Below, one piece after another: positions 50,859 through 59,484 of a DNA stretch of 64,000 bases (position 1 is its first letter; every line of letters begins with the position of its first letter). The notes beneath the pieces were generated by a model. That model was not told the DNA's origin, made no database searches, and was given only the letters and a program-made list of their open reading frames with translations. Position numbers and translations under genes: made by a program. The stretch covers positions 186,001-250,000 of the forward strand of contig NZ_JAMGSI010000002.1 in assembly GCF_023516715.1 (NCBI RefSeq), read 5' to 3'. The stretch comes from Akkermansia massiliensis (lineage in GTDB: Bacteria > Verrucomicrobiota > Verrucomicrobiia > Verrucomicrobiales > Akkermansiaceae).

Positions 50859-52079
50859 ATGCAACGTCCACGCATTCTACATATTTTCAGCCGCTACGGC
50901 GACGTGGGGGGGGAGGAAGTCTGCTTCCGCGCCATCACGGAAGAGCTGCGTGCCGTGGCGGACGTCACCCCCTTTGTCTATTCCACCGCGGAGCTGTTCC
51001 AGAGCCCCCACGGCGCGCTGACGAAAATGCGCTACATGCTCCGCAACAGGGACGTGGAGGAAAAGCTGCGCGAATGCCTGCGCAGAGACCGCTATGACGC
51101 GTGGATCATCCACAACACGTTCCCGGCCATGTCCCCCTGCGTCTACGGGCTGGCCCTGAAGCAATCCGTTCCCGTCATCCACTACCTGCACAACTACCGC
51201 GCCGGATGCCTCAACGGGGTATTCTACCGGGACGGCTCCCCCTGCTTCTCCTGTAAAAACGGCAACTACCTTCCCGGCGTCCTGCACGCCTGCTGGCGCG
51301 GCAGCGCGGCCTATTCCGCCCTGGCGGCCGCTACGCTGTATAAAACGCGCCGCATGGGCACCTGGAACCGCCTTTCCTCCTACATCGCCGTCAGCCGCCG
51401 CCAGCGGGAGCTCCTCATCCAAACCGGAATACCGGAGGACAAAATCAGGGTCATTCCCCACTTCATCCGGCAAAAAACCACCCCCGCCGGACCACCCCCG
51501 CCGGACCACCCCCGCCGGGACGTTCTTTACGCCGGACGCCTTACGCAGGAAAAAGGCGTCCTCCCACTGGTTCAGGCGTGGGAACGCCTTGCCCCTCCCG
51601 GCCGCACCCTCTACCTGATGGGGGACGGCCCCCTGCGCGGGGAACTGGAGCGCTACGTCGCTTTCCGCCGCCTTGAATCCATCCGCCTGACCGGGTTCAT
51701 TCCCCATGAGGAACAGGGCGCCGTGCGCGCCGCCTGCGGACTGGCCGTGGCGCCCTCCCTGTGGGAGGAAACCTTTGGCATGGTCGTCCTGGAATCATGG
51801 CTCCACGGCACGCCCGTCATCGTCACCCCCCGCGGCGGCCTGCCGGAGCTCATCAGCCACGGCCGGAACGGCTGGATTGCCCGGGAACCTTCCGCGGACG
51901 CGCTGGCGGAAACGCTGCGCACCGCCCTGGAGGAAGAGGAACGCTGGCCGTCCATGGGCGCGCACGGGCAGCAGCTCCTGTCCTCCACGTATTCTCCCGC
52001 CGCATGGCTTCAGTCCATGGGCAGCCTTCTTGAGGAACTCCGCCTCTTCCGTCAATCCCCCAACATCACGGCATCATGA
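50859..52079 (+). CDS. Glycosyltransferase family 4 protein
   Basis: A 406-residue GT-B transferase. The N-terminal Rossmann half starts RILHIFSRYGDVGGEEVCFR (acceptor-binding glycine loop). A Cys-rich middle part has YRAGCLNGVFYR and CFSCKNGNYLPGVLHACW. The C-terminal donor half contains VLYAGRLTQEKGVLPLVQAWE, LYLMGDGPLRGELE, and EETFGMVVLESWLHGTPVI, the E-x7-E nucleotide-sugar motif. It overlaps the next transferase gene by 4 bases (ATGA), so they are coupled. The pair probably builds a surface polysaccharide or lipid-linked glycan. The sugar is not known. Confidence 0.92.
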   Translation: MQRPRILHIFSRYGDVGGEEVCFRAITEELRAVADVTPFVYSTAELFQSPHGALTKMRYMLRNRDVEEKLRECLRRDRYDAWIIHNTFPAMSPCVYGLALKQSVPVIHYLHNYRAGCLNGVFYRDGSPCFSCKNGNYLPGVLHACWRGSAAYSALAAATLYKTRRMGTWNRLSSYIAVSRRQRELLIQTGIPEDKIRVIPHFIRQKTTPAGPPPPDHPRRDVLYAGRLTQEKGVLPLVQAWERLAPPGRTLYLMGDGPLRGELERYVAFRRLESIRLTGFIPHEEQGAVRAACGLAVAPSLWEETFGMVVLESWLHGTPVIVTPRGGLPELISHGRNGWIAREPSADALAETLRTALEEEERWPSMGAHGQQLLSSTYSPAAWLQSMGSLLEELRLFRQSPNITAS

Positions 52080-53263
52080 AATGGTACACCTGCACTCCCG
52101 TTCCCTTCAAAGGGGACCACACCTTCTTTTCCCGTGATTCCGGGGCTTTCTGCAAAGCCTTCCAGCGGATCGGCTTGGAAAGCAGGGCCATCATGCCCAC
52201 GCCCGTCCAGGAGGGGGACGACCCCGACCTCATCCGCACGGAGTACGCCAACCTGGAAGACGCCGCCTGGTGGAAATCCCTGGGCATTGACGGACTGGTC
52301 CTGTACGCCTGGGGCACGGGCAAATATCTTCCCATCGCCAGGGCCATCCATGACGCGGGCATCTTCCTGGTGGTGTACATGGATTCCTCCGGACTGTTTT
52401 TTCCGTGGCAATACTGGCTCCCCATCGCGGAAAACATGTGGACCAGGGACGTCTTCGCCCGCGGAAAAATCAGGGGCACCGCCTTTTTCCTGCTGCGCCT
52501 GCTGAAACAGCACACCTGGAACCTGGCCAGCCGGGGAAGAAGAAAACACCTGGACCAGGGGGACATGGTAGCCTTCCCCATGCCGGCAGCCGTCAAATCC
52601 ATTCAGGACCGGGAATGGCTCTACGGAAAATCCATCGTCCGGAAACTGGCCCTCATTCCCAACCCCATTTCCTCCACCTGCCGCTATGCCGGGGAGAAAC
52701 GCAACATCATCATGGCCGTGGGCCGCTGGGACGACCTTCTCTACAAACGCCCCTTCCTGCTGATGGCCACGCTGGAACAGGCCCTGCCCCGCGCACCGCA
52801 CTGGGAAGCGGAAATCTACGGGAACATCCCTCCCCTCCTCCGGGAATGGCACGGCAATCTTCCGGAAGACCTCCGCGCCCGCATCCGCCTGGCCGGCTAC
52901 CTGCCCAACGCGGAGCTGCAAAAGAAATACTCCCAAGCCAGAATCAGCCTCTGCACCTCCCGGTCCGAGGGAACGCACGTCGCCTCCGCGGAAGCGCTCT
53001 GCGCCGGGGCTTCCGTCGTTGGTCCGCGCCTTACGCCCCTGCTGAACTGCCTGCAATGGTACGTTTCCCATGATTCCGGCACGCTCAGCCCAAAAGACAC
53101 CCCGGAAAGCGTCTCCGGGGCGCTGCTGGAGGAAATCCGCGCCTGGGATGAAGGAAAACGCAGCCCGGAGGAAATTTCCCGCTACTGGTGCTCCCTGCTG
53201 CATGCGGAAAACTCCTGCAAGCGCATCATTGCCGCTTATGAGGCCGCCAAAGGCGGCAGCTGA
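52076..53263 (+). CDS. Glycosyltransferase (GT4-like), second gene
   Basis: A 395-residue GT-B-type protein. The N-terminal half (KWYTCTPVPFKGDHTFFSRD) is unlike standard GT4, but the C-terminal half has the donor motif: NIIMAVGRWDDLLYKRPFLL, AEIYGNIP, AGYLPNAELQKKYSQARISL and SRSEGTHVASAEALCAGASVV. The E-x7-E pair is seen here. Start overlaps the previous stop by 4 bases. The recQ gene converges 3 bases after its stop codon. Together with the upstream gene it seems to serve surface-glycan synthesis. Confidence 0.85.
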   Translation: MKWYTCTPVPFKGDHTFFSRDSGAFCKAFQRIGLESRAIMPTPVQEGDDPDLIRTEYANLEDAAWWKSLGIDGLVLYAWGTGKYLPIARAIHDAGIFLVVYMDSSGLFFPWQYWLPIAENMWTRDVFARGKIRGTAFFLLRLLKQHTWNLASRGRRKHLDQGDMVAFPMPAAVKSIQDREWLYGKSIVRKLALIPNPISSTCRYAGEKRNIIMAVGRWDDLLYKRPFLLMATLEQALPRAPHWEAEIYGNIPPLLREWHGNLPEDLRARIRLAGYLPNAELQKKYSQARISLCTSRSEGTHVASAEALCAGASVVGPRLTPLLNCLQWYVSHDSGTLSPKDTPESVSGALLEEIRAWDEGKRSPEEISRYWCSLLHAENSCKRIIAAYEAAKGGS

Positions 53264-53266
53264 CCG

Positions 53267-55165
53267 CTAATTCCCCAACAGGGCGCGGGCCTCTATCCAC
53301 ACGTCCTCCCAGCTTCTGTCCGCCAGCGTCCCGTAAAGGGGGTGCCCCCACAGCCGCGCGCGCATGGCCGCCGGAGAAGCCAGCCCCAGCAGAAAACGCG
53401 TCAACTGGGAAGGGCGGGCCAGCGCGGGCTTCCTCTGCGCCGCCAGCTCCATGACGGCGGAACGCAGTTCTTCCGGAAGCGGTCCGGGTTCCTCCAATTC
53501 CATCTCCGCAGGTACTGCGCCGCAGCACCCCGGACAATGCCCGCAGGGTCCGGACGGCTCCCGGAAGCCGAAGTAGGCGTCCAGGCTCCTGTTGAGGCAG
53601 GCGGAAGACGTCAGCGTGGAAACGCACGTTTTCCAGCGTTCCAGCCCGTTCAGCCGGGACCGGGAAAAATACTGCGCGAATTCCTCCGCGGCTTCTTCCG
53701 CATCAAACCCTTCCGAATGCAGGTGAAGGGCTGTCTGGCGCAGGTCCACCTTCCATTCCCCGGAAAGGACCAGCTCGTCAAGCCATGCGCCGGCTTCTTC
53801 CCAGGAAATCCCCCATTCCGCGGCCAGAGCCTCCACTTCCCCCTCCCGGTGGCCGTCCATCCATTGCAGCCGGGAACGTTCCTCCCCATCGCGGCCGCAC
53901 AGGATTTCCTCCATCCGGAACAGGGGGCGCACCTTGTAATACTTGTACCCCATGCCCTGTTCCCGGACGGAACCGGAACGCTTCAGGTCAAAGAGCATCC
54001 GGTCCACCGCCACATCCGGCAAGTCATGGACCGCGGAGGCCTCATACAGGGACACAATATGCTCTCCCCTCCGGGACAGCAGGGACGCCAGCCCTTTTAC
54101 GCCATGGCGTTCCGGCTCCGCCGCATGCAGGCGGTTGACCACGGCCACGCCGTCGCGCCCGGACAGCATCACCAGACTGAAGGAAGGCAGCCCGTCGCGC
54201 CCGGCACGGCCGGATTCCTGCACATACGCTTCCAGGCTGGCGGGGGGATGGTAATGCACCACGGAGCGCACGTCCGGCTTGTCAATTCCCATGCCGAAGG
54301 CGATCGTCGCCACCAGCACGTCCGCCGCCCCCGCCAGGAACTCATCCTGAACCAGCCCCCGCGTTTCCGGCGGCATGCCCGCATGGTAGGACTTGACGGA
54401 AAAACCGGCCTTCCCCAGTTCATAGGAAAGATTCTCCGCATCCTTCCGGGTGCGGATGTACACCACGGCGGGACGGTGGCCGTCCTCTTTCAAAAACTGC
54501 ACCAGCCGCGCGGTTTTATCCTGCTCCTTCAGCACTTCCGCCTGGCGGAAAATATTCGCCCGGTAAGGCGCGGCGCGGAAGATGCAGTCCTCCTGCACGT
54601 CAAACAGGGCGGCCAGGTCGCGGCACACCCGTTCCGTAGCCGTGGCCGTCAGGGCCATAACGCTCCGGAACCCATGCTTTTTAAAAAAAACGGGAAGCCC
54701 CAGGTAATCCGGGCGGAAACTGTGCCCCCACTCCGAGAGGCAGTGCGCCTCATCCACCACGAACAAGCCGGGAGAAACAAACTCCATGGCCTGCCGCATC
54801 CACGGGGATTCCAGAGACTCCGGCGCGGCGAACAGCAGGCGGACGGCCCCGGACTTCAGGCTGTCCAGCAGGGCGCCCTTCTCTTCCTCCGCCAGGGAGG
54901 AATCATACCTGGCCGCGGCCACGCCCAGCTTTTCCAGCCCGGCCACCTGGTCTCGCATCAGGGCGATCAGCGGGGAAACCACCACCGTCACCCCGTCTCC
55001 CAGCACTGCCGGAATCTGGTAACAAAGGCTCTTGCCGGAACCCGTAGGCAAAATGCCGATGCAGGACCGGCCCGCCAGCGCGCACTCCATCAGCTCCCGC
55101 TGCATGGGGCGGAACCGCTCCTTGCCGAACAAACGCAGCGTGTCTTCCAACGGGGAGGAATGCAT
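53267..55165 (-). CDS. recQ: RecQ-family ATP-dependent DNA helicase
   Basis: A 632-residue 3'-5' DNA helicase for recombination and repair. Walker A is GILPTGSGKSLCYQIP (about 37-52), then SPLIALMRDQV, the DEAH-type box VVDEAHCLSEWGHSFRPDY, the TATATERV motif III, the VYIRTRKDAENL motif IV, and VATIAFGMGIDKPDVRSVVHYHPP plus QESGRAGRDG (motifs V-VI). A RecQ zinc domain lies near residue 530-560 (CVSTLTSSACLNRSLDAYFG, then CGHCPGC). No HRDC domain is seen at the C-terminus. It converges on the glycosyltransferase pair and diverges from the sulfatase. Confidence 0.95.
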   Translation of the reverse strand: MHSSPLEDTLRLFGKERFRPMQRELMECALAGRSCIGILPTGSGKSLCYQIPAVLGDGVTVVVSPLIALMRDQVAGLEKLGVAAARYDSSLAEEEKGALLDSLKSGAVRLLFAAPESLESPWMRQAMEFVSPGLFVVDEAHCLSEWGHSFRPDYLGLPVFFKKHGFRSVMALTATATERVCRDLAALFDVQEDCIFRAAPYRANIFRQAEVLKEQDKTARLVQFLKEDGHRPAVVYIRTRKDAENLSYELGKAGFSVKSYHAGMPPETRGLVQDEFLAGAADVLVATIAFGMGIDKPDVRSVVHYHPPASLEAYVQESGRAGRDGLPSFSLVMLSGRDGVAVVNRLHAAEPERHGVKGLASLLSRRGEHIVSLYEASAVHDLPDVAVDRMLFDLKRSGSVREQGMGYKYYKVRPLFRMEEILCGRDGEERSRLQWMDGHREGEVEALAAEWGISWEEAGAWLDELVLSGEWKVDLRQTALHLHSEGFDAEEAAEEFAQYFSRSRLNGLERWKTCVSTLTSSACLNRSLDAYFGFREPSGPCGHCPGCCGAVPAEMELEEPGPLPEELRSAVMELAAQRKPALARPSQLTRFLLGLASPAAMRARLWGHPLYGTLADRSWEDVWIEARALLGN

Positions 55166-55252
55166 GGGAAAATGATATCATAACGGAAAATCCCGGCAAA
55201 AGGAATCCTATGACATTGACACGGTGGCTTCATCCTATATCCTCCATGCAAT

Positions 55253-56911
55253 ATGAGACCTTTGAAAACCATCATTGCCGGAACTCTGGTCCTGCTGGCG
55301 GCAGCTCCCCTCACAGCCCAGACCAAGGCTGCGGGGAATAAAAAGCCGAACATCCTTTTCATCATCACGGACGACCACGCCTACCAGACGCTGGGCACCT
55401 CCAAGAACGATTCCCCCGTCTCGCTGCCCAACTTCAACAAGCTGGGCAGACAAGGCATGGTCTTTGACCGCAGCTACTGCGCCAACTCCCTGTGCGGACC
55501 CTCCCGCGCCTGCATCCTGACCGGAAGACACTCCCACATGAACGGCTTCGTCTTCAACGGCCAGAGGCCGCTGGACGGCTCCCAGCCCACCTACCCGAAG
55601 ATGCTGCAAAAAGCCGGCTACCAGACGGGCCTGTTCGGCAAATGGCATCTGGAATCAGACCCCACCGGCTTTGACACGTGGGAAATCTTCCCCGGCCAGG
55701 GCAGTTACTACAATCCGGATTTCATCAGCCTCAAGCCGAACGGGAAGCGCCAGACGAAGCGCTTCCCCGGCTACGCCACGGACGTGGTCACGGACAAATC
55801 CATCCAATGGCTGGAAAACCGGGACAAGGACAAGCCTTTCCTTCTCGTCGTAGGCCACAAGGCTCCTCACCGCGCCTGGTGCCCCGCCCTGCGCCATCTG
55901 GGCAAGGTAAACACGTCCAAGCTGACGCCGCCCGCCAACTTCCATGACGACTACGCCAACCGCCCGGAATTCCTGAAGAAAAACCAGCAGACCGTAGCCA
56001 GGCACATGGCGATTTATTCTGACCTCAAGGTGCTCAAGGACCAGGTGCCGGAAGACATGCGCAAGAGCATCGTCTCCCCCGGCTACGGCTGGGACCTGGG
56101 CGAACTGAACCGCATGACCCCGGAAGAAAAGAAAACCTGGACGAACTACTACGCCAAGCGCACCAAGTCCCTGGTGGACGGCATGAAATCCGGGAAGCTG
56201 AAAGACCCGAAAGCCTTCGCGGAATGGAAATGGCACGCCTACATGGAAGACTACCTGGGCTGCCTGCTTTCCGTGGACGACAGCATCGGACGCCTCATGA
56301 AATACCTGGACAAGGAAGGCCTTTCCAAAGACACGCTGGTCATCTACTGCGGCGACCAGGGCTTCTACATGGGCGAACACGGCATGTACGACAAGCGCTG
56401 GATTTTTGAGGAATCCCTCCGCATGCCCCTCATCATGAGATGGCCCGGAAAAATCCCCGCGGGCATCCGCAATACCACCATGGTGCAGAACATCGACTAC
56501 GCTCCCACCATCGTTTCCGCAGCAGGAGCGGACACCCCGGAAAACATGGATACCTTCCAGGGCGTTTCCCTGCTTCCCACGGCCTTCACGGGCAAGAAGC
56601 CGGACAACTGGAGGGACGCCATCTACTACTGCTTCTACGAGAATCCTGGCGAACACAACGCCCCGCGCCACGACGGCATCCGGACGGACCGCTACACGCT
56701 CTCCTACATCTGGACCAGTGACGAATGGATGCTCTTTGACATGAAGAAGGATCCCATGCAGATGAAGAACGTCATTGACGATCCCGCCTACAAGTCCACC
56801 GTGGAACAGCTCAAGAAGCGCTACAACGAACTCCGCAAGGCGTACAAGGTCCCGGAAAACTGCCCCGGAGGAAAGGGAACGCCCATTCCCAAATTTGACG
56901 CTTCCTGGTAG
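55253..56911 (+). CDS. Secreted sulfatase (S1 family)
   Basis: A 552-residue type I sulfatase. Signal peptide MRPLKTIIAGTLVLLAAAP ends near residue 22. Active-site signature Cys81-Gly-Pro-Ser84-Arg85 (LCGPSRACILTGR) carries the Cys that an anaerobic sulfatase-maturing enzyme turns into formylglycine. Metal ligands are ILFIITDDHAYQT (two Asp) near the N-terminus and CGDQGFYMGEHGMYDKRW (Asp and the His-containing loop) near 365-382. The order and the HGMYDKRW phrase resemble N-acetylglucosamine-6-sulfatase types, so removing sulfate from mucin or glycosaminoglycan is the likely role. A terminator follows the gene. Confidence 0.93.
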   Translation: MRPLKTIIAGTLVLLAAAPLTAQTKAAGNKKPNILFIITDDHAYQTLGTSKNDSPVSLPNFNKLGRQGMVFDRSYCANSLCGPSRACILTGRHSHMNGFVFNGQRPLDGSQPTYPKMLQKAGYQTGLFGKWHLESDPTGFDTWEIFPGQGSYYNPDFISLKPNGKRQTKRFPGYATDVVTDKSIQWLENRDKDKPFLLVVGHKAPHRAWCPALRHLGKVNTSKLTPPANFHDDYANRPEFLKKNQQTVARHMAIYSDLKVLKDQVPEDMRKSIVSPGYGWDLGELNRMTPEEKKTWTNYYAKRTKSLVDGMKSGKLKDPKAFAEWKWHAYMEDYLGCLLSVDDSIGRLMKYLDKEGLSKDTLVIYCGDQGFYMGEHGMYDKRWIFEESLRMPLIMRWPGKIPAGIRNTTMVQNIDYAPTIVSAAGADTPENMDTFQGVSLLPTAFTGKKPDNWRDAIYYCFYENPGEHNAPRHDGIRTDRYTLSYIWTSDEWMLFDMKKDPMQMKNVIDDPAYKSTVEQLKKRYNELRKAYKVPENCPGGKGTPIPKFDASW

Positions 56912-56937
56912 GAAGCCGTTCCAGCGGAACTTTTCCC

Positions 56938-56965
56938 AGGCGCCGGAAGATTCCGGCGCCTTTTT
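56938..56965 (+). terminator. Rho-independent terminator of the sulfatase gene
   Basis: A perfect 10-bp stem GGCGCCGGAA / TTCCGGCGCC with a 2-base apex, followed by TTTTT, lies 27 bases after the stop codon. Confidence 0.92.
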
Positions 56966-56999
56966 ATTCCCTGGGTATCCCGGCTATTCCACCCCGTCT

Positions 57000-57890
57000 T
57001 TACCCGTAAAAACCTTTGCGGGGGCCCAATCCGGCGATCTTGGACAATTTATTCACGGCCTTCTCGCAAAAAGCAATTGCATGGTGAACGCCGGAGAGAA
57101 AGGTAAGCAAAGGCCTTTCCACCCTCTCCGCTCCAAGCTCTCCCAAAAAGAAGTCCGGATCCTTGTCATCAAATCCGGGGTGCCGTAAAAAGGGATGCCT
57201 CCCGTCAAGATGGATGACTCCCTTCCCGGAATAAAGGCAATCCAGATGGTTCATGGCCGCAACAAGCGACCACAGCGTCTGGTCATGCGTATGGTCCGCA
57301 AAATTGTCACGGCAGCGGCTTTTTTCCTCCGGAGTCGGGGAAGACACCAGGCTGAACTGCCGGCATAGTTCCATCCATTCACGAAGAATCCGGACGCTTT
57401 CTTCCGATTTTTTCAGGAAACACGGAGTCGGCTGAATCAGGGGGCTATGCTCGAAATCCCTGATATCCAGATTCAATGCGTCAAAAACGCTCTGCTTGCA
57501 CCATCTTGACAAATCTCCCGTGTAATAGGAGATATTCACTCCCGGCAGGATATCCTGCCCCTTCTCCTCCAGCCATTGGACAAGAGGCTGTACTGAATGG
57601 CGGAAAAGCGTTCCCGGCGGACGCCCCGCATCCGTGTAAAGCAAATAGTCCCCTTCCTGCAGGCTTTCCAGTTCCCTGAGCATGATGAAGGGTTTCCAGC
57701 ACCAGTAACCGGCCCCATGCAAATGAGGGTCAAACCAGGGCACTTCGCGCCTGATGCCTGCGGACAGAAGGCGGCCAAGATTCCAGAAAGACAATTCCAC
57801 GGAAGGCTCCGCCAGCTTTAAACTTGTCATCCGCATCCACTGCCGCCAGCGGTAGCCGCGTGTCGCGAAAGAACAATAACGAATAGCCAT
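57000..57890 (-). CDS. Putative glycosyltransferase-like protein (WKP...DAG type)
   Basis: A 296-residue protein without a signal peptide. The core is GAGYWCWKPFIMLRELESL followed by GDYLLYTDAGR, the WxWKP-(x)n-DxxxYxDAG pattern seen in capsule/LPS-associated proteins with a GT-A-like fold. The YTDAG acidic group takes the place of a DxD metal site. A C-terminal block has DQTLWSLVAAMNHLD (another typical element). It is probably a sugar transferase for surface glycan. It is downstream of the mutase-like and GT-like genes on the same strand, but separated by 313 bases without a gene. Confidence 0.65.
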   Translation of the reverse strand: MAIRYCSFATRGYRWRQWMRMTSLKLAEPSVELSFWNLGRLLSAGIRREVPWFDPHLHGAGYWCWKPFIMLRELESLQEGDYLLYTDAGRPPGTLFRHSVQPLVQWLEEKGQDILPGVNISYYTGDLSRWCKQSVFDALNLDIRDFEHSPLIQPTPCFLKKSEESVRILREWMELCRQFSLVSSPTPEEKSRCRDNFADHTHDQTLWSLVAAMNHLDCLYSGKGVIHLDGRHPFLRHPGFDDKDPDFFLGELGAERVERPLLTFLSGVHHAIAFCEKAVNKLSKIAGLGPRKGFYG

Positions 57891-57918
57891 GCGCGTTGAT
57901 TCCGGGTAAACGCATGGC
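57886..57918. repeat. Inverted repeat across a start codon
   Basis: GCCATGCG (57886-57893) and CGCATGGC (57911-57918) are perfect inverted repeats with a 17-base spacer. The left arm covers the start codon of the 57000-57890 gene, so the transcript could hide its own translation start. Confidence 0.45.
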
Positions 57919-58203
57919 CGGGTAGAACATGGGCCATGCTTTCTGCACGCCCTTTCTAGCGAGTTGGTAATCCGCTTGTTTGGAGAAAATAAAAGAGAAC
58001 CTGTAAAAATATAACCCTGAAAAAGTTGTCTGTTCAGGCCATCCTACGGGGATGATGGAAAATCTTTTTTATTACACGTCAAATATCTGGAATTCGTTCT
58101 CCGTTAAAATTTTCCATTGACAGCGGATTACCAATCCACAGCGTTGGCCGGATACTTGCCGATAAACGCCTTTTTTATATTCCCGCGTCCGCGGGGGGCG
58201 CCC
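57891..58203. other. Gene-free interval
   Basis: Apart from the inverted repeat at its left end, I see no coding or RNA gene. It presumably holds the promoter of the 57000-57890 gene and the 3' end of the mutase-like transcript. The central part (about 57980-58110) is AT-rich. Confidence 0.45.
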
Positions 58204-59463
58204 TTATGGTTGAAGCTCCGCGTCCAGCCGCTTATCCAGGTCCATGGCGGCGCCGATAGCCGCATCCATGTTATAATACTCCCACTCCGCAAAACGCCCC
58301 AGCAGGTAAATGCCCCTGGGTTCCAGGCACTCCTTCAGCTCCCGGATCAGGGCCCGGCTGGACGCATCCTGCACGGGATAGGTATATTCCTCCCAGTGAT
58401 GGGCCAGGTAGGAGGGGGAAAAGGGAATAAGCTCCAACTGCCGCCTGATTTCCTCTTCCGTCATTTGCTCGGAAAACTCAATGGTGGCGGTGGTAATGTC
58501 TCCGTTATTGTTGTTCCTGGAAAAATTCCCCGTGCAGATGATGCGGTGGGAACGGTGGTCCGGGGAGGGCATGTAAATCCAGCTATAGCCGTTGGGGTCA
58601 ATCCGGCACAGCACGGAGGTGGTGCCGTGGGAGCGCAATGCCGAAATCCGGGGAAGGAACGGACGGAGTTCATCCACGCCGGGAAAGCAGTCCGCAAGCT
58701 GCCTGGCATTCCCTGTAAAAACAACCCGGTCAAACAATTCTCCCTGCACGAGCCATTTTCCATCCTGCGCACGGATGTCCGCAGCCTCCGCCCGGTACCT
58801 GACCTTCAGGCCGCGCGCCAGCGTATCCGCCAGGAACTGGGAGCCGCCGCGCTTTGCATAAAAGAAGGAGCTGTGCACCATGGCGCTTTCGTTGACGCGA
58901 CCAATGTTATTCAACAGGATTTCCGCCACGGTCGGCATGGGCAGCTTGTCTTCCAGCCAGTCCATGGCGATTCCGTTGATGTCCTGCCGCCACACCTTGT
59001 TGTTGTAGGGCGTGAAATAAAGGTCGTTCAGGGTCTTCCCGAAACGGTTCCGGAAAAATTCTCCCAGGGAACTGGGTTCCGCAGGGGGATTCCTGTAAAG
59101 CTCCAGCAGTTCATGGACGATGGAGGAACGGACGGCCTCCGGAAACTGGTCGAGATGGTTCTCAATGGGATAATCCACCACAGCCCCGCCCTCCAGGGAA
59201 ATGACGGCACGGCGGCGGGCGGAAACAAAATCACGCTCCCTGTCAAACCGGGACCAGAACCAGTCCAATACCTCCTGCCGCCGGGAATTGAACACATGAC
59301 CGCCTACCAGGTGGTACAAATTGCCCTGCACCTCCGCGCACTTGACTAGGCCGCCGGGGCGGCTGTCCTTCTCGTAAACCACTACCTCATGCCCCTTTTT
59401 CAAGAGCATTCCGGCCATGGACAATCCGGAAACTCCGGCTCCGATCACAGCATATTTCATCAT
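58204..59463 (-). CDS. FAD-dependent UDP-galactopyranose mutase-like oxidoreductase
   Basis: A 419-residue flavoprotein. FAD-binding loop KYAVIGAGVSGLSMAGMLLK (about 3-22) and EKDSRPGGLVKC follow the amine-oxidase/UGM pattern. HLVGGHVFNSRRQEVLDWFW, FTPYNNKVWRQD (a UGM-like FxPYNxKxW motif) and the C-terminal GRFAEWEYYNMDAAIGAAMD match the mutase-related protein group found in surface-polysaccharide clusters. True mutase activity (UDP-galactopyranose to furanose) is possible, but the group also contains desaturase-like proteins. It is 21 bases downstream of the GT-like gene on the same strand, so they share an operon. Met2 at 59460 is an equally likely start. Confidence 0.85.
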   Translation of the reverse strand: MMKYAVIGAGVSGLSMAGMLLKKGHEVVVYEKDSRPGGLVKCAEVQGNLYHLVGGHVFNSRRQEVLDWFWSRFDRERDFVSARRRAVISLEGGAVVDYPIENHLDQFPEAVRSSIVHELLELYRNPPAEPSSLGEFFRNRFGKTLNDLYFTPYNNKVWRQDINGIAMDWLEDKLPMPTVAEILLNNIGRVNESAMVHSSFFYAKRGGSQFLADTLARGLKVRYRAEAADIRAQDGKWLVQGELFDRVVFTGNARQLADCFPGVDELRPFLPRISALRSHGTTSVLCRIDPNGYSWIYMPSPDHRSHRIICTGNFSRNNNNGDITTATIEFSEQMTEEEIRRQLELIPFSPSYLAHHWEEYTYPVQDASSRALIRELKECLEPRGIYLLGRFAEWEYYNMDAAIGAAMDLDKRLDAELQP

Positions 59464-59484
59464 GGAATAAAGAAAATCAATGGA

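Noticed and set aside
53342-55183. Plus-strand open frame opposite recQ
   Set aside because: Antisense shadow with Arg/Gln/His-rich composition, while the minus strand shows all helicase motifs.
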